Origin: Actinoplanes sp. NBC_00393
GTDB lineage: Bacteria > Actinomycetota > Actinomycetes > Mycobacteriales > Micromonosporaceae
Direction: 5' to 3'
DNA length: 64,000 nucleotides
Assembly: GCF_036053395.1 (NCBI RefSeq)
Contig: NZ_CP107942.1
Coordinates: 6,838,501-6,902,500 of the forward strand
In this document: one piece after another, positions 43,407-52,392 of the stretch
How positions within the stretch are numbered: the stretch's first letter is position 1
How the letters are laid out: the number at the start of each line of letters is the position of its first letter
Program-made: the position numbers and the translations under genes
Notes under the pieces: generated by a model
The model's input: only the letters and a program-made list of their open reading frames with translations
The model's database searches: none
Told to the model about the DNA's origin: nothing

Positions 43407-44264
43407 ATGTCTGCCCGTTTGCTTCCCGGCGCCCCGGTCGCCGAGTCCGTGCTCACCGACGTCAAGGCGCGGGTCACCGCGCTCAAGGAGCGCGGTGTCC
43501 AGCCCAGCCTGGCCACCATCCTGGTCGGCGACGACGACGCCAGTGCCGGCTACATCCGGATCAAGCAGAAGCAGGCCGCCGAGCTCGGTTTCGCCTCGCC
43601 GCACCAGCACCTCAGCGGCGACGTCACGCAGGCCGACCTGCTCAAGGTGATCGCCGAGTTCAACGACGACAAGAACGTGCACGGCGTCCTGATCCAGTAC
43701 CCGATCCCGGCCCACCTGGACTACGACGCCGCCCTGCAGACCCTCGACCCGGACAAGGACGTCGACGGGATGCACCCGCTCAACATGGGCCGGCTCGCGG
43801 TCGGCCTGCCCGGCCCGCTGCCCTGCACCCCGGCCGGCATCGAGGCGCTGCTCGCCTTCCACGAGATCGAGGTCTCCGGCCGGGAGGTGGTCATCCTGGG
43901 CCGCGGCGCCACCCTGGGCCGGCCGCTCGCCATGCTGCTGGCCCAGAAGCGGCCGACCGCCAACGCCGCGGTCACCGTCGTGCACACCGGGGTGAAGGAC
44001 TGGCCGCGCTACACCCAGCGCGCCGAGATCCTGATCGCCGCCGCCGGCGTTCCGGGCATCATCCAGCCCGAGCACGTCAAGCCCGGCGCGGTCGTGATCG
44101 GCGCCGGCGTCCGCTACGAGGGCCGCCGCCTGCTGCCGGACGTCGACGAGTCCTGCGCCGAGGTGGCCGGCGCGATCACCCCGCGGGTCGGCGGCGTCGG
44201 CCCGACCACGGTTGCGATGCTGTTCCGCAACGCCGTCACCGCGGCCGAGCGCGCCACCGCCTGA
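43407..44264 (+). CDS. folD: Methylenetetrahydrofolate dehydrogenase / methenyl-THF cyclohydrolase
   Basis: 285 residues. Bifunctional enzyme making 10-formyl-THF. Catalytic Lys in [30 protein letters not shown] (normally PxKDVDGxH), NADP-binding [16 protein letters not shown], and [11 protein letters not shown] at the end. ATG 43407 lies 6 nt after GAGGAG. Under a ZTP riboswitch. Confidence 0.96.
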   Translation: MSARLLPGAPVAESVLTDVKARVTALKERGVQPSLATILVGDDDASAGYIRIKQKQAAELGFASPHQHLSGDVTQADLLKVIAEFNDDKNVHGVLIQYPIPAHLDYDAALQTLDPDKDVDGMHPLNMGRLAVGLPGPLPCTPAGIEALLAFHEIEVSGREVVILGRGATLGRPLAMLLAQKRPTANAAVTVVHTGVKDWPRYTQRAEILIAAAGVPGIIQPEHVKPGAVVIGAGVRYEGRRLLPDVDESCAEVAGAITPRVGGVGPTTVAMLFRNAVTAAERATA

Positions 44265-44286
44265 CCGCTCCGCGGCCCGGTCGAGC

Positions 44287-45360
44287 TCAGGCGGCGTACT
44301 GGTACGCCGGATACGTCAGGTAGCCGGCGTCACCACCCTGGTAGTACGTCGCCTCCTCGACCGGGGCCAGCGGCAGGCCGATCCGCAGCCGCTCCACGAG
44401 ATCCGGGTTGGCGACGAACGCCCGCCCGAAACTGATCAGATCCGCGCCCAGCCCGAGCCAGTGCTCGGCCTCGGTCCGGCCGGTCTGCTTCGGCCCCATC
44501 GGCAGCACCGGGTTCATGATCAGCACGCCTGGCCAGGCCCGCCGGAGCTCGATCAGCACCTCCTCGTCCGCGGTCGCCTCCAGATGCACGTAGGCGATCT
44601 CCAGCCGGGCCAGCTCGCGCAGCAACGCCGCGTACATCTCCGGAATGTCGGACTCCTGGACGCCCCAGAAAGTGCCCGCGGGGGACAGCCGGATACCGGT
44701 CCGCGCTGCGCCGACCGCATCGACGGCCGCCTCCACCGCCTCGACGGCGAACCGGATCCGGTTCGCCACCGGCCCGCCGTAGCGGTCCGTGCGCAGGTTC
44801 GCGTTCGACGACAGGAACTGCGAGATCAGGTACCCGTTGGCGCCGTGCAGCTCGACCCCGTCGAATCCGGCCTCGACGGCCCGCCGCGCGGCCGACCCGT
44901 AGGATTCGGCCTGCTCCGGCACCTCCTCGAGCGCCAGCGCCCGCGGCACCGGCGCCGGCTGCGGCCCGCTCGGCGTGAACACGTCACCGATCGCCGGAAC
45001 GGCCGACGGCCCGACTGGCTGCAGCCCGGTGGTGTCCGGATGTGACACCCGGCCACCGTGCATCACCTGGGCGAAGATCCGGCCGCCGCTGGCGTGCACG
45101 GCATCGGTCACCGGCCGCCAGGCGGCCACCTGGGCATCGGTGTGCAGGCCCGGCGTGCCCGGATTGGACTGCCCGACGGCGTTGGGCTGCACGCCCTCGC
45201 TCACGATCAGGCCGGCGGTGGCGCGCTGCGCGTAGTAGGCGGCCATGGACGGGGTGGCGAGACCACCGGCGGCGGCACGGACCCGCGTCATCGGGGCCAT
45301 CACGATCCGGTTGGGCAGCGACAGGTTGCCGAGCGGGAACCCGCTGAAGAGCTTCGTCAT
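44287..45360 (-). CDS. Old-yellow-enzyme family ene-reductase (NADH:flavin oxidoreductase)
   Basis: 357 residues. FMN-binding TIM barrel: LPNRIVMAPMTRVRA, QVMHGGRVSHP, GFDGVELHGANGYLISQFLS, NRIRFAVEAVEA and LISFGRAFVANPDL. The HGAN motif holds the His/Asn pair binding the substrate. NemA/XenB-like; reduces activated alkenes such as N-ethylmaleimide or quinones. Divergent MerR-family gene 57 bp upstream probably regulates it. Confidence 0.93.
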   Translation of the reverse strand: MTKLFSGFPLGNLSLPNRIVMAPMTRVRAAAGGLATPSMAAYYAQRATAGLIVSEGVQPNAVGQSNPGTPGLHTDAQVAAWRPVTDAVHASGGRIFAQVMHGGRVSHPDTTGLQPVGPSAVPAIGDVFTPSGPQPAPVPRALALEEVPEQAESYGSAARRAVEAGFDGVELHGANGYLISQFLSSNANLRTDRYGGPVANRIRFAVEAVEAAVDAVGAARTGIRLSPAGTFWGVQESDIPEMYAALLRELARLEIAYVHLEATADEEVLIELRRAWPGVLIMNPVLPMGPKQTGRTEAEHWLGLGADLISFGRAFVANPDLVERLRIGLPLAPVEEATYYQGGDAGYLTYPAYQYAA

Positions 45361-45366
45361 GCGGCT

Positions 45367-45372
45367 ACGCTA
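45367..45372 (-). promoter_or_regulatory. -10 box of the ene-reductase gene
   Basis: TAGCGT on the minus strand, 6 nt before ATG 45360 (leaderless). Confidence 0.45.
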
Positions 45373-45398
45373 AAACCTCACACTGACGTCAGAGGCAA
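45367..45398 (-). promoter_or_regulatory. Putative MerR-type promoter/operator of the ene-reductase
   Basis: Minus strand: TTGCCT (-35, 45398-45393), 20-bp spacer, TAGCGT (-10, 45372-45367), 6 nt before the ATG. Long spacers of 19-20 bp are typical of MerR-activated promoters. The region holds the palindrome CTGACGTCAG (45383-45392) and the wider dyad CCTC-N2-AC-N4-GT-N2-GAGG (45376-45395). Confidence 0.55.
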
Positions 45399-45417
45399 GG
45401 TTACGGAGGCCACAGAA

Positions 45418-45813
45418 TTGCGCATCGGTGAGCTCGCGGCCCGGGCCGGCGTCAGCGTCCGCTCGGTCCGCTACTACGAGGAGCAGGGCCTGTTGTCCAG
45501 CGTGCGCAGCCCGAGCGGCCAGCGGCTCTACGGCGACAAGGAAGTCGAGCGGGTGGAGTTCATCCAGCGGCTCTACGCGGCCGGCCTGTCCAGCCGGACC
45601 ATCGCCGACCTGATGCCCTGCGTCGAGTCCCCCAGCGAGGAGAACTCGGACGCCGCCCTGGACCGGATGGCCCTGGAACGCGACCGGCTCTCCCGGCACA
45701 TCGACGAGCTGGCCCGCACCCGGGACACCCTGGACCGCCTGATCGTGGTGGCTCAGCGGGCGCGCGAGGAGCTGACCTCCGGCTCCAGCAGCGCCACGCA
45801 CTCCACGTGCTGA
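45418..45813 (+). CDS. MerR-family transcriptional regulator
   Basis: 131 residues. N-terminal helix-turn-helix RIGELAARAGVSVRSVRYYEEQGLL, wing RLYGDKEVERVEFIQRL, then a dimerisation helix (ALERDRLSRHIDELARTRDTLDRLI). No effector domain; one Cys at the helix turn (LMPCVES) and one near the end. TTG start at 45418 is chosen because GGAGG lies 8 nt before it and no other start fits. Divergent to the ene-reductase; overlaps the rRNA methyltransferase gene by 61 bp. Confidence 0.85.
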   Translation: MRIGELAARAGVSVRSVRYYEEQGLLSSVRSPSGQRLYGDKEVERVEFIQRLYAAGLSSRTIADLMPCVESPSEENSDAALDRMALERDRLSRHIDELARTRDTLDRLIVVAQRAREELTSGSSSATHSTC

Positions 45814-47042
45814 GTCATCGGGAAGCAGTCGAAGGCCCGGATCCCGGTGGCGGTGTAACCCTCGGCCCGGAACGTCTTCAAGTCCCGGGCCAGGGCCGCC
45901 GGGTCGCACGCCACATAGGCGATCGCGCGCGGCCCGGCCGCCGCCACCGCCTTGACCACCTTCGCGCCGGCGCCGGCCCGCGGCGGGTCCAGCACCACCA
46001 GGTCGACCGGGCCGGTGACCCGCCGCCGGCTCAGCGCGGCATCCACCTTGGCGGTGACGATCTCCACGTTCGGCAGGCCGCCGAGGTTGGCACGGGCCGC
46101 GGCCACCCCGATCGAGGAGGACTCGACCACTGTGGTCCGGGCGCCGGTGCGAGCGGCCAGGGCCGCCGCGAACAGCCCGGCGCCGCCGTACAGGTCCCAC
46201 GCGACCTCGCCTTCGGCGGGCCGCAACATCTTCAGCACCACACCGACAAGCGTGTCGGCGGCGGCCGGGTGCACCTGCCAGAAACCTTCCGGGGGTACGT
46301 GCCAAGCACGCCCACCGGCCACCTCGGTGACCTCCTCGGGCCCGGAGAGCCGGACCAGTCCCCCACCCGACGGGGCATCGGTGAGATCGTCCCCGGTCAG
46401 CGGTGACCGGCTGGCGAGCACCGCCACCTCACCGCCGGTGCTCGCGACCGCCTGCAGACCGTCCGCCTCCGGCCAGGTCCGCTTGAGCAGGTCGAGCTCC
46501 TGGATGGCCGGGTGCGCGATCCGGCACCGGTCGATCGCCACCACCTCGTGGGAGCGGTGCTTGAGCAGGCCCGGGCGGTCCGCGGCGTCCACCGAGTAGC
46601 GGATCCGGCTGCGCCAGCCCAGCAGCCGATCGGGTCCGGACGGGCCGGGGAGCGGCTCCACGCGTACGAAAATCCGGTCCTGATCCTCCGGGCTGAGCCC
46701 GGCCAGCCGTCCCAGCTGTTCCCGGACCACCGCGGTCTTCCACCGCAGCTGCGCGTCCTCGGTGGCATGCTGGAGGTCGCAGCCGCCGCAACCACCCGGA
46801 TGGGCGAACGGGCAGGGCGGGGTGACCCGGTCCGGGGAGGCCTCGTGGATCTCCACCGCGTCGGCCCGCAGATAGCCGCGGTGCAACTCGGTGATCTCGG
46901 CGGTGACCCGCTCGCCGGGCAGCGCGTGCCGGACGAAGATCACCCGGCCGTGCGGTCCGCCGATCCGGGCCACGCAGTGCCCACCGTGGGCGGGCGCGCC
47001 CACGGTCACCTCGACCCGGTCGCCCTCGACCAGCTCGGTCAT
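45753..47042 (-). CDS. TrmA/RlmD-type RNA uracil-C5 methyltransferase with [4Fe-4S] motif
   Basis: 429 residues. N-terminal TRAM RNA-binding domain (VEGDRVEVTVGAPAHGGHCVAR), cluster motif CPFAHPGGCGGC, SAM-binding DLYGGAGLFAAALA, DPPRAGAG, and the catalytic Cys in YVACDPAALARD. Methylates a uracil in rRNA or tRNA; the target is not decided. ATG 47042 overlaps the stop of the KimA-like gene (ATGA), so both are cotranslated. Confidence 0.88.
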   Translation of the reverse strand: MTELVEGDRVEVTVGAPAHGGHCVARIGGPHGRVIFVRHALPGERVTAEITELHRGYLRADAVEIHEASPDRVTPPCPFAHPGGCGGCDLQHATEDAQLRWKTAVVREQLGRLAGLSPEDQDRIFVRVEPLPGPSGPDRLLGWRSRIRYSVDAADRPGLLKHRSHEVVAIDRCRIAHPAIQELDLLKRTWPEADGLQAVASTGGEVAVLASRSPLTGDDLTDAPSGGGLVRLSGPEEVTEVAGGRAWHVPPEGFWQVHPAAADTLVGVVLKMLRPAEGEVAWDLYGGAGLFAAALAARTGARTTVVESSSIGVAAARANLGGLPNVEIVTAKVDAALSRRRVTGPVDLVVLDPPRAGAGAKVVKAVAAAGPRAIAYVACDPAALARDLKTFRAEGYTATGIRAFDCFPMTQHVECVALLEPEVSSSRAR

Positions 47043-49072
47043 GACGGCTCCCTGTCGTTGCCGAACGGTTCGGCCTCCTCGGCCCGGTTGCGCGGGCCGC
47101 GGGCCGGTGCCCGGCTCAGACCGCGGTCCAGCCGCTCCAGATCGCGGTCCTGGCTGGAGCGCAGCTGCCACGGCACGCTGGTGACCATCACGCCCGGCTC
47201 GAAGAGCAGCCGGCCCTTGATCCGCAGCGCGCTCTGGTTGTGCAGCAGGTTCTCCCACCAGCGGCCGACCACGTATTCCGGCACGAAGACGGTGACCACG
47301 TCGCGCGGCGAGGAGCGGCGCACGCCCTTCACGAAGTCGATGATCGGCCGGGTGATCTCCCGGTACGGCGAGTCGACCACGGTCAGCGGCACCGGCACCT
47401 GACGCCGCTCCCACTCCTCCTGGATGTTGCGGGTGTCGTTGTCGTCCACGTTCACCGTCACCGCGGTCAGCGTGTCCGGCCGGGTCGCCTGCGCGTACGC
47501 GATGGCCCGCAGCGTCGGCATGTGCACCTTGCTGACCAGCACCACCGCGTGGTTGCGGGAGGGCAGCACGGGCCGCTCGTCGGTCGGCTTCAGCTCCTCG
47601 GCGACCCGGGTGTAGTGCCGGTGGATGGCCACCATGAGCCCGTAGATCACCACCATGGCGGCGATCGCGATCCAGGCGCCGAGCAGGAACTTGGTGATCA
47701 GCACGATGATCAGTACTGCCCCGGTAAGTCCCATTCCGAACGTGTTGATGGCCCGCGACCGGATCATGCGGCGCCGGCGTTCCGGGTCCCGCTGGGTGCG
47801 CAGCAGCCGGTTCCAGTGCCGGATCATGCCGGCCTGGGACAGCGTGAACGAGACGAAGACGCCGACGATGTAGAGCTGGATCAGCTTGGTGACCTCGGCC
47901 TCGAACGCCACGATCAGCACGAGCGCGGCGACCGCGAGGAACAGGATGCCGTTGCTGAAGGCCAGCCGGTCGCCGCGGGTGTGCAGCTGCCGGGGCAGGT
48001 ACCGGTCCTGGGCGAGGATCGAGCCGAGCACCGGGAAGCCGTTGAACGCGGTGTTCGCGGCCAGGAAGAGGATCATCGCGGTCACCGCGCCGACCACGAT
48101 GAACAGCACCGAGCCGGAGCCGAACACCGTCTCGGCGAGCTGGGTGGTCACCGTCTTCTGTACGTAGTTCGGTGGGCCGGCGAGGATCTGCAGGCTCTCG
48201 TTCTCCACGTACTGCAGGTGGGTGGCCCGGGCCAGCAGGATGATGCCGGAGAGCATGACGATCGCCAGACCGCCGAGCAGCATCAGCGTGGTGGCGGCGT
48301 TCCTGCTCTTCGGCGGCTTGAACGCGGGCACGCCGTTGGAGATGGCCTCGACACCGGTCAGCGCCGCACAGCCGGACGAGAACGTCCGTAACAGCAGGAA
48401 GACGAAGCCGATCTGGGTGAGGTGGTGCTCCTCGGCGTCGATCACCAGGTCGGCGCTGGGCGCCCGCAGGTCGTCACCGAGGATGAAGACCCGGACCAGC
48501 CCGGTGAGGATCATCCCGACGATCACGATGATGAACAGGTAGGTCGGCACCGCGAAGGCGGTCCCGGACTCGCGCAGTCCCCGCAGGTTGAGGGCGCTCA
48601 ACAGGACCACCGCGGCGATCGCCACGCCGATCTTGTGCTCGGCCACCCAGGGCACCACCGAGCCGAGGTTGCTGACTCCGGAGGAGACCGAGACGGCGAC
48701 GGTCAGGATGTAGTCCACCAGCAGGGCACTGGCCACCCCGAGCCCGAACTTCGGCCCCAGGTTGACCGTGGCCACCTCGTAGTCGCCACCGCCGGACGGG
48801 TACGCGTGCACGTTCTGCCGGTAGCTCGCGACCACCGTCACCATCACCACCGCGACGGCGAGCGTCACCCAGGGCGAATACACGTAGGCGGCGGCACCGG
48901 CGATCGAGAGGGTCAGCAGGATCTCGTCCGGCGCGTACGCCACGCTGGAGAGCGCGTCGCTGGCGAAGACCGGCAGTGCGATCCGCTTCGGCAGCAGCGT
49001 GTGTTTCAGCTTGTCCGAGCGGAACGGACGGCCGAGAAGCAGCCGTTTGGCGAGGGAGGTGGTACTGGCCAC
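47039..49072 (-). CDS. KimA-like APC-superfamily K+ transporter
   Basis: 677 residues from GTG 49072. Twelve TM helices followed by a cytoplasmic tail. Matches Bacillus KimA (YdaO) in FASDALSSVAY, SYRQNVHAYPSGGGDYEV, LLVDYILTVAVSVSSG, LNLRGLRESG, FSSGCAALTGVEAISN, LAANTAFNGFPVLGSILAQDRYLPR and RGDRLAFSNGI. That family imports K+ with H+. An alternative GTG at 49123 adds 17 residues but would run through a dyad at 49084-49109. Two RCK-type genes are divergent next to it; the rRNA methyltransferase is coupled downstream. Confidence 0.82.
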   Translation of the reverse strand: MASTTSLAKRLLLGRPFRSDKLKHTLLPKRIALPVFASDALSSVAYAPDEILLTLSIAGAAAYVYSPWVTLAVAVVMVTVVASYRQNVHAYPSGGGDYEVATVNLGPKFGLGVASALLVDYILTVAVSVSSGVSNLGSVVPWVAEHKIGVAIAAVVLLSALNLRGLRESGTAFAVPTYLFIIVIVGMILTGLVRVFILGDDLRAPSADLVIDAEEHHLTQIGFVFLLLRTFSSGCAALTGVEAISNGVPAFKPPKSRNAATTLMLLGGLAIVMLSGIILLARATHLQYVENESLQILAGPPNYVQKTVTTQLAETVFGSGSVLFIVVGAVTAMILFLAANTAFNGFPVLGSILAQDRYLPRQLHTRGDRLAFSNGILFLAVAALVLIVAFEAEVTKLIQLYIVGVFVSFTLSQAGMIRHWNRLLRTQRDPERRRRMIRSRAINTFGMGLTGAVLIIVLITKFLLGAWIAIAAMVVIYGLMVAIHRHYTRVAEELKPTDERPVLPSRNHAVVLVSKVHMPTLRAIAYAQATRPDTLTAVTVNVDDNDTRNIQEEWERRQVPVPLTVVDSPYREITRPIIDFVKGVRRSSPRDVVTVFVPEYVVGRWWENLLHNQSALRIKGRLLFEPGVMVTSVPWQLRSSQDRDLERLDRGLSRAPARGPRNRAEEAEPFGNDREPS

Positions 49073-49083
49073 GAGTGCCAAGA

Positions 49084-49109
49084 GTACGGGCGGGCGACCA
49101 CGCCCGTAC
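49084..49109. promoter_or_regulatory. 9-bp inverted repeat between the KimA-like and RCK genes
   Basis: GTACGGGCG, 8-bp spacer, CGCCCGTAC, perfect. Sits just upstream of GTG 49072 and between the two divergent transcription units; a candidate operator. Confidence 0.5.
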
Positions 49110-49185
49110 CCCGCCCCGGACACCGTCGGCTAGAAGCGCATGGCAGGCTCACACTGGTCCGTAGTGATTCGGGAGGGCACGAACC

Positions 49186-49851
49186 GTGCACGTGGTGATC
49201 ATGGGGTGCGGCCGGCTCGGTTCGACGCTGGCACAGAAGCTCGACGCGCAGGGTCATCACGTGGCCGTGATCGACCGCGACGCCGAGTCCTTCCGGCGGC
49301 TGGGCTCGGAGTTCGGCGGCGTGACGGTGAACGGGATCGGCTTCGACCGGGACGTGCTGCAGGCCGCCGGCATCGAACGGGCGGATGCGTTCGCAGCGGT
49401 CTCCAGCGGCGACAACTCCAACATCATCTCGGCCCGGCTGGCCCGCGAGACGTTCGGCGTGAGCCGCGTCGTGGCCCGAATCTACGACTCCCGGCGGGCC
49501 CAGGTCTACGAGCGGCTCGGCATCCCCACGATCGCGACGATCCGGTGGGCCGCCGACCGGATGTTCCGCTACCTGGTGCCGGAGGACCGCGTCGAGGTGT
49601 TCCGTGACCCGACCAGCGTGGTCAGCATCGTGGAGGCGCCGCTGCACCGGGACTGGATCGGCCGGCCGGTGAAGTCGCTGGAGGAGCGGACCGGCGCGCG
49701 GGTGGCGTACCTGACCCGGTTCGGGATGGGCCTGCTCGCCCAGCCCTCCACCGTCCTCCAGGACGGCGATCAGGTCTTCCTGCTGGTGACCGACGAGACC
49801 GTCGGCACGGCACTGGACATCTGCGAGCGCGCCGACAAGGAGGGCAACTGA
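49186..49851 (+). CDS. trkA: TrkA/RCK-type K+ regulatory protein 1
   Basis: 221 residues. RCK_N Rossmann domain with GCGRLGSTLAQKLDAQGHHVAVID (GxGxxG and acidic end), Asn-rich NSNIISARLARE, then RCK_C (about 140-221). Cytosolic gating/regulatory subunit of K+ transporters; RCK_C in relatives binds c-di-AMP. GTG 49186 has GGGAGGG 9 nt upstream. One base separates it from the next gene. Confidence 0.88.
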   Translation: MHVVIMGCGRLGSTLAQKLDAQGHHVAVIDRDAESFRRLGSEFGGVTVNGIGFDRDVLQAAGIERADAFAAVSSGDNSNIISARLARETFGVSRVVARIYDSRRAQVYERLGIPTIATIRWAADRMFRYLVPEDRVEVFRDPTSVVSIVEAPLHRDWIGRPVKSLEERTGARVAYLTRFGMGLLAQPSTVLQDGDQVFLLVTDETVGTALDICERADKEGN

Positions 49852-49852
49852 C

Positions 49853-50533
49853 ATGCGCATCGCCATCGCCGGCGCCGGCAACGTGGGCCGGTCCATCGCG
49901 CAGGAGCTGATCGGCAACGGGCACGACGTGATGCTGATCGAGCGGCAACCCCGTCAGCTCTGCCCGGAACGGGTGCCGCAGGCCCAGTGGGTGCTCGCCG
50001 ACGCCTGCGAGCTCAGCAGCCTGGAGGAGGCCGACCTGGCGTCCTGCGACGTCGTGGTGGCGGCCACCGGCGACGACAAGGCCAACCTCGTGGTGTCGCT
50101 GCTCGCCAAGACCGAGTTCGCGGTGGCCCGGGTGGTGGCCCGGGTGAACCGCGCCGAGAACGAGTGGCTGTTCACCGAGCAGTGGGGCGTGGACGTCGCG
50201 GTGAGCAAGCCCCGCCTGATGGCCGCCCTGGTCGAGGAGGCGGTCACGGTCGGCGACCTGGTCCGGCTGATGACCTTCCGCCAGGGCGAGGCGAACCTCG
50301 TCGAGATCACCCTCCCGCGCGACGCGCCGTACGAGGGGAAGCCGCTCCGCTCGGTGCCGATGCCCCGGGACGCCGCCCTGGTCGCCATCCTGCGCGGCAA
50401 ACGGGTCCTGGTGCCCACCCCGGACGACCCGCTCGAGGCCGGCGACGAGCTGATCTTCGTGTGCACCAGCGACGTCGAGGATCAGATCCGCGCCGTGGTG
50501 CTAGGCGACGGCGGCCTCCCGGCGCTGGGCTGA
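49853..50533 (+). CDS. TrkA/RCK-type K+ regulatory protein 2
   Basis: 226 residues. GAGNVGRSIAQELIGNGHDVMLIE nucleotide loop, ATGDDKANLVVSLLAKTEF, and an RCK_C domain (LVEITLPRDAPYEGKPLRSVPMP). Second of a pair that may form a hetero-oligomeric ring. The gene converges on DUF3159 with a 33-bp overlap. Confidence 0.88.
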   Translation: MRIAIAGAGNVGRSIAQELIGNGHDVMLIERQPRQLCPERVPQAQWVLADACELSSLEEADLASCDVVVAATGDDKANLVVSLLAKTEFAVARVVARVNRAENEWLFTEQWGVDVAVSKPRLMAALVEEAVTVGDLVRLMTFRQGEANLVEITLPRDAPYEGKPLRSVPMPRDAALVAILRGKRVLVPTPDDPLEAGDELIFVCTSDVEDQIRAVVLGDGGLPALG

Positions 50534-51271
50534 CGTCACCCGGTGGATCGCCCAGGCGGTGAACGCGAACGTGCCCGCGTAGATCGGCCAGCTCACCAGG
50601 ATCCGCACGATGCCGAGCGCGTTGGCCTCACCGATGGCGTACAGGTACGCCTGGATGCCGGCCCGCACGCACAGTGAGGCCACCCAGAGCAGGGTCAGCC
50701 ACTGGAAGGTCCGGAACAGCCGGGTGTTGCCGAACCAGTCCTGGCGGCCCTTGTTGGCCATGATGCCCCAGGCGTACCCGATCAGCGGCTTGCGGAAGAC
50801 CACCGAGAGCAGCAGCACCGCGGCCTGACCGAAGGTCAGCAGGATGCCGGGCAGGTAGAAGTTCTTGGCATCCCCGGTACGCCACGCCAGCCAGGCGCCG
50901 ATCGCGATGCCGAACAGGCCGTTCACCGCGTGTCGCACCGGCTGCCGGCGGATCAGCCGGACCGCGCCGATGCCCACCGCCGAGCCGACCGAGCCGATGA
51001 TCGCCCAGAGCAGCGCCTCACGCTTCTCCAGGCCCACCACCGACTCGCCGAGCAGCACGTTGAGCACCACGAAGGCGAGCACCGGGAGGCTGGACTCGAT
51101 CAGCCCGCGGACCCCGCCGAGCTGCTCGGAGATCTGCTCGCTCATCGACGGGAGCGGCTCGTCCTCATCGTCCTTGCGGACCTGATGAAGCTCCAGCTCC
51201 TCGACGACCTCCTCGGCGATCCGCTCCTCGACCGACTCGTGCGCGGCGTGGCGCGGCTCGCTGCCACTCAC
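50501..51271 (-). CDS. DUF3159 family membrane protein
   Basis: 256 residues. Acidic N-terminus (VEERIAEEVVEELELHQ), then about six TM segments with SLPVLAFVVLNVLLG, AIIGSVGSAVGIGAVRLIRRQ, RKPLIGYAWGIMANK and the NTRLFRTFQWLTLLWVA stretch typical of DUF3159. Function unknown. GTG 51271 overlaps the OB-fold gene stop (GTGA). Confidence 0.87.
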   Translation of the reverse strand: MSGSEPRHAAHESVEERIAEEVVEELELHQVRKDDEDEPLPSMSEQISEQLGGVRGLIESSLPVLAFVVLNVLLGESVVGLEKREALLWAIIGSVGSAVGIGAVRLIRRQPVRHAVNGLFGIAIGAWLAWRTGDAKNFYLPGILLTFGQAAVLLLSVVFRKPLIGYAWGIMANKGRQDWFGNTRLFRTFQWLTLLWVASLCVRAGIQAYLYAIGEANALGIVRILVSWPIYAGTFAFTAWAIHRVTSAQRREAAVA

Positions 51272-51645
51272 CGGGGCGCCTCCAGCTCGTAGTACGGGTT
51301 GTAGATCACCTTACGGTCGTCGCGGACCGCGATCCGGCCGCGCGCGGTGAGCTGGCGTCCCGGCTCGATGCCGGGGATCGACCGGCGTCCCAGGAAGACC
51401 AACGTGACCACGTCGCTGCCGTCGTAGAGGTCGGCCTCCAGCGTCGGCAGGTTGGTGCGTGGAGTGTACGCCACCGTCCGCAGTCGCCCTGACACCGAAA
51501 CGACCTGACCCCGCTGACACTCCCCAGCCGGGACGGCGCCGCACTTGGCGCTGTCCCGCTGCAACTGCTCCGCGTCCAGCTCCGCCTCGGTCGCTGTCAA
51601 CCGGTTGAGGAACCTGCGCAGACCGGTGCGCTCTTCGGTCGTCAT
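51268..51645 (-). CDS. OB-fold nucleic-acid-binding protein
   Basis: 125 residues. Single OB-fold: GQVVSVSGRLRTVAYTP, LEADLYDGSDVVTLVFLGRRSIPGIEPGRQLTARGRI. Short N-terminal helix RTGLRRFLNRLTATEAEL. The family is conserved in the dut-DUF3710 operon of actinobacteria, role unknown, perhaps ssDNA or RNA binding. Confidence 0.82.
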   Translation of the reverse strand: MTTEERTGLRRFLNRLTATEAELDAEQLQRDSAKCGAVPAGECQRGQVVSVSGRLRTVAYTPRTNLPTLEADLYDGSDVVTLVFLGRRSIPGIEPGRQLTARGRIAVRDDRKVIYNPYYELEAPR

Positions 51646-51731
51646 GACTCCGCTGTCACCTTCCTCGACGCCATGCGGGTCTCGGGTCCACGGTACGCCC
51701 GATGGATCGTGGTGACATGGATCACTCCCGG

Positions 51732-52376
51732 CTATTCGGCCTGTTGACCCTGCTCGGCCATCTCCCGCGGCAGGCGCAACGGCAGCGGCTCGCGGACCGG
51801 CCGGGGCTCGTTGTCCCGGATCACCACCAGGCCGGACAGCACCTCGCCGAGCACGCCCTCGCGGCCCGGGTCGGAGGCGGCCGCACCCTGGTACAGCGCC
51901 CGGACCATCCAGCGGGGGCCGTCGACACCGACGAACCGCACGTCGGCCGGCCCGTCCGGGGTGTTCACCCGGGCCGCCAGCTCGATCCCGTACTTCCCGG
52001 TGAGCTCCTGCGGGCTGACCCCGTCGGCGGCCATCGCCTCGGCGATCTCGGCGCGCACCTCGTCCCAGATGCCCTCGGTCTTCGGCGCCGCGAAGACTCC
52101 CAGCTGCAGGGCGCTCTCGCCGTCCACCAGCACGATCTGCTCGACGCCGCCGTCCGGGTTGGCCTGCACCCGCACCTCGACGCCCTCGACCGCCGGGATC
52201 TGCAGGCTGCCCAGGTCGAGTCGCTGCACCCCGCCCGGCGCGTGCTTGGCGTCCCACGGGCCGAACTCGGGCGCCGGCGCGTCCCCGCCGGAGGCCAGGC
52301 TGTCGGCGAGCGCCTTCGAGGGCGGCGCGTCGGCCGCACGAACGTGCTTAGCGGCATCGCGCTTACGGGAGAACAT
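51732..52376 (-). CDS. DUF3710 family protein
   Basis: 214 residues. LDLGSLQIPAVEGVEVRVQ, QLGVFAAPKTEGIWDEVRAEIAEA and GVDGPRWMVRALYQGAA match DUF3710, conserved next to dut. Charged N-terminus (MFSRKRDAAKHVR). No catalytic motif. Function unknown. Confidence 0.87.
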   Translation of the reverse strand: MFSRKRDAAKHVRAADAPPSKALADSLASGGDAPAPEFGPWDAKHAPGGVQRLDLGSLQIPAVEGVEVRVQANPDGGVEQIVLVDGESALQLGVFAAPKTEGIWDEVRAEIAEAMAADGVSPQELTGKYGIELAARVNTPDGPADVRFVGVDGPRWMVRALYQGAAASDPGREGVLGEVLSGLVVIRDNEPRPVREPLPLRLPREMAEQGQQAE

Positions 52377-52392
52377 CACTGCCACCTTCCGT

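Larger units (their letters stand above)
45361..45417. other. 57-bp divergent promoter region, ene-reductase / MerR gene
   Basis: Holds the MerR-like promoter described at 45367-45398 and the GGAGG (45405-45409) of the MerR gene with its TTG start. Confidence 0.6.

Noticed and set aside
49073..49123. Longer N-terminus for the KimA-like transporter
   Set aside because: It would translate through a perfect 9-bp dyad and has no ribosome site; kept only as an alternative.
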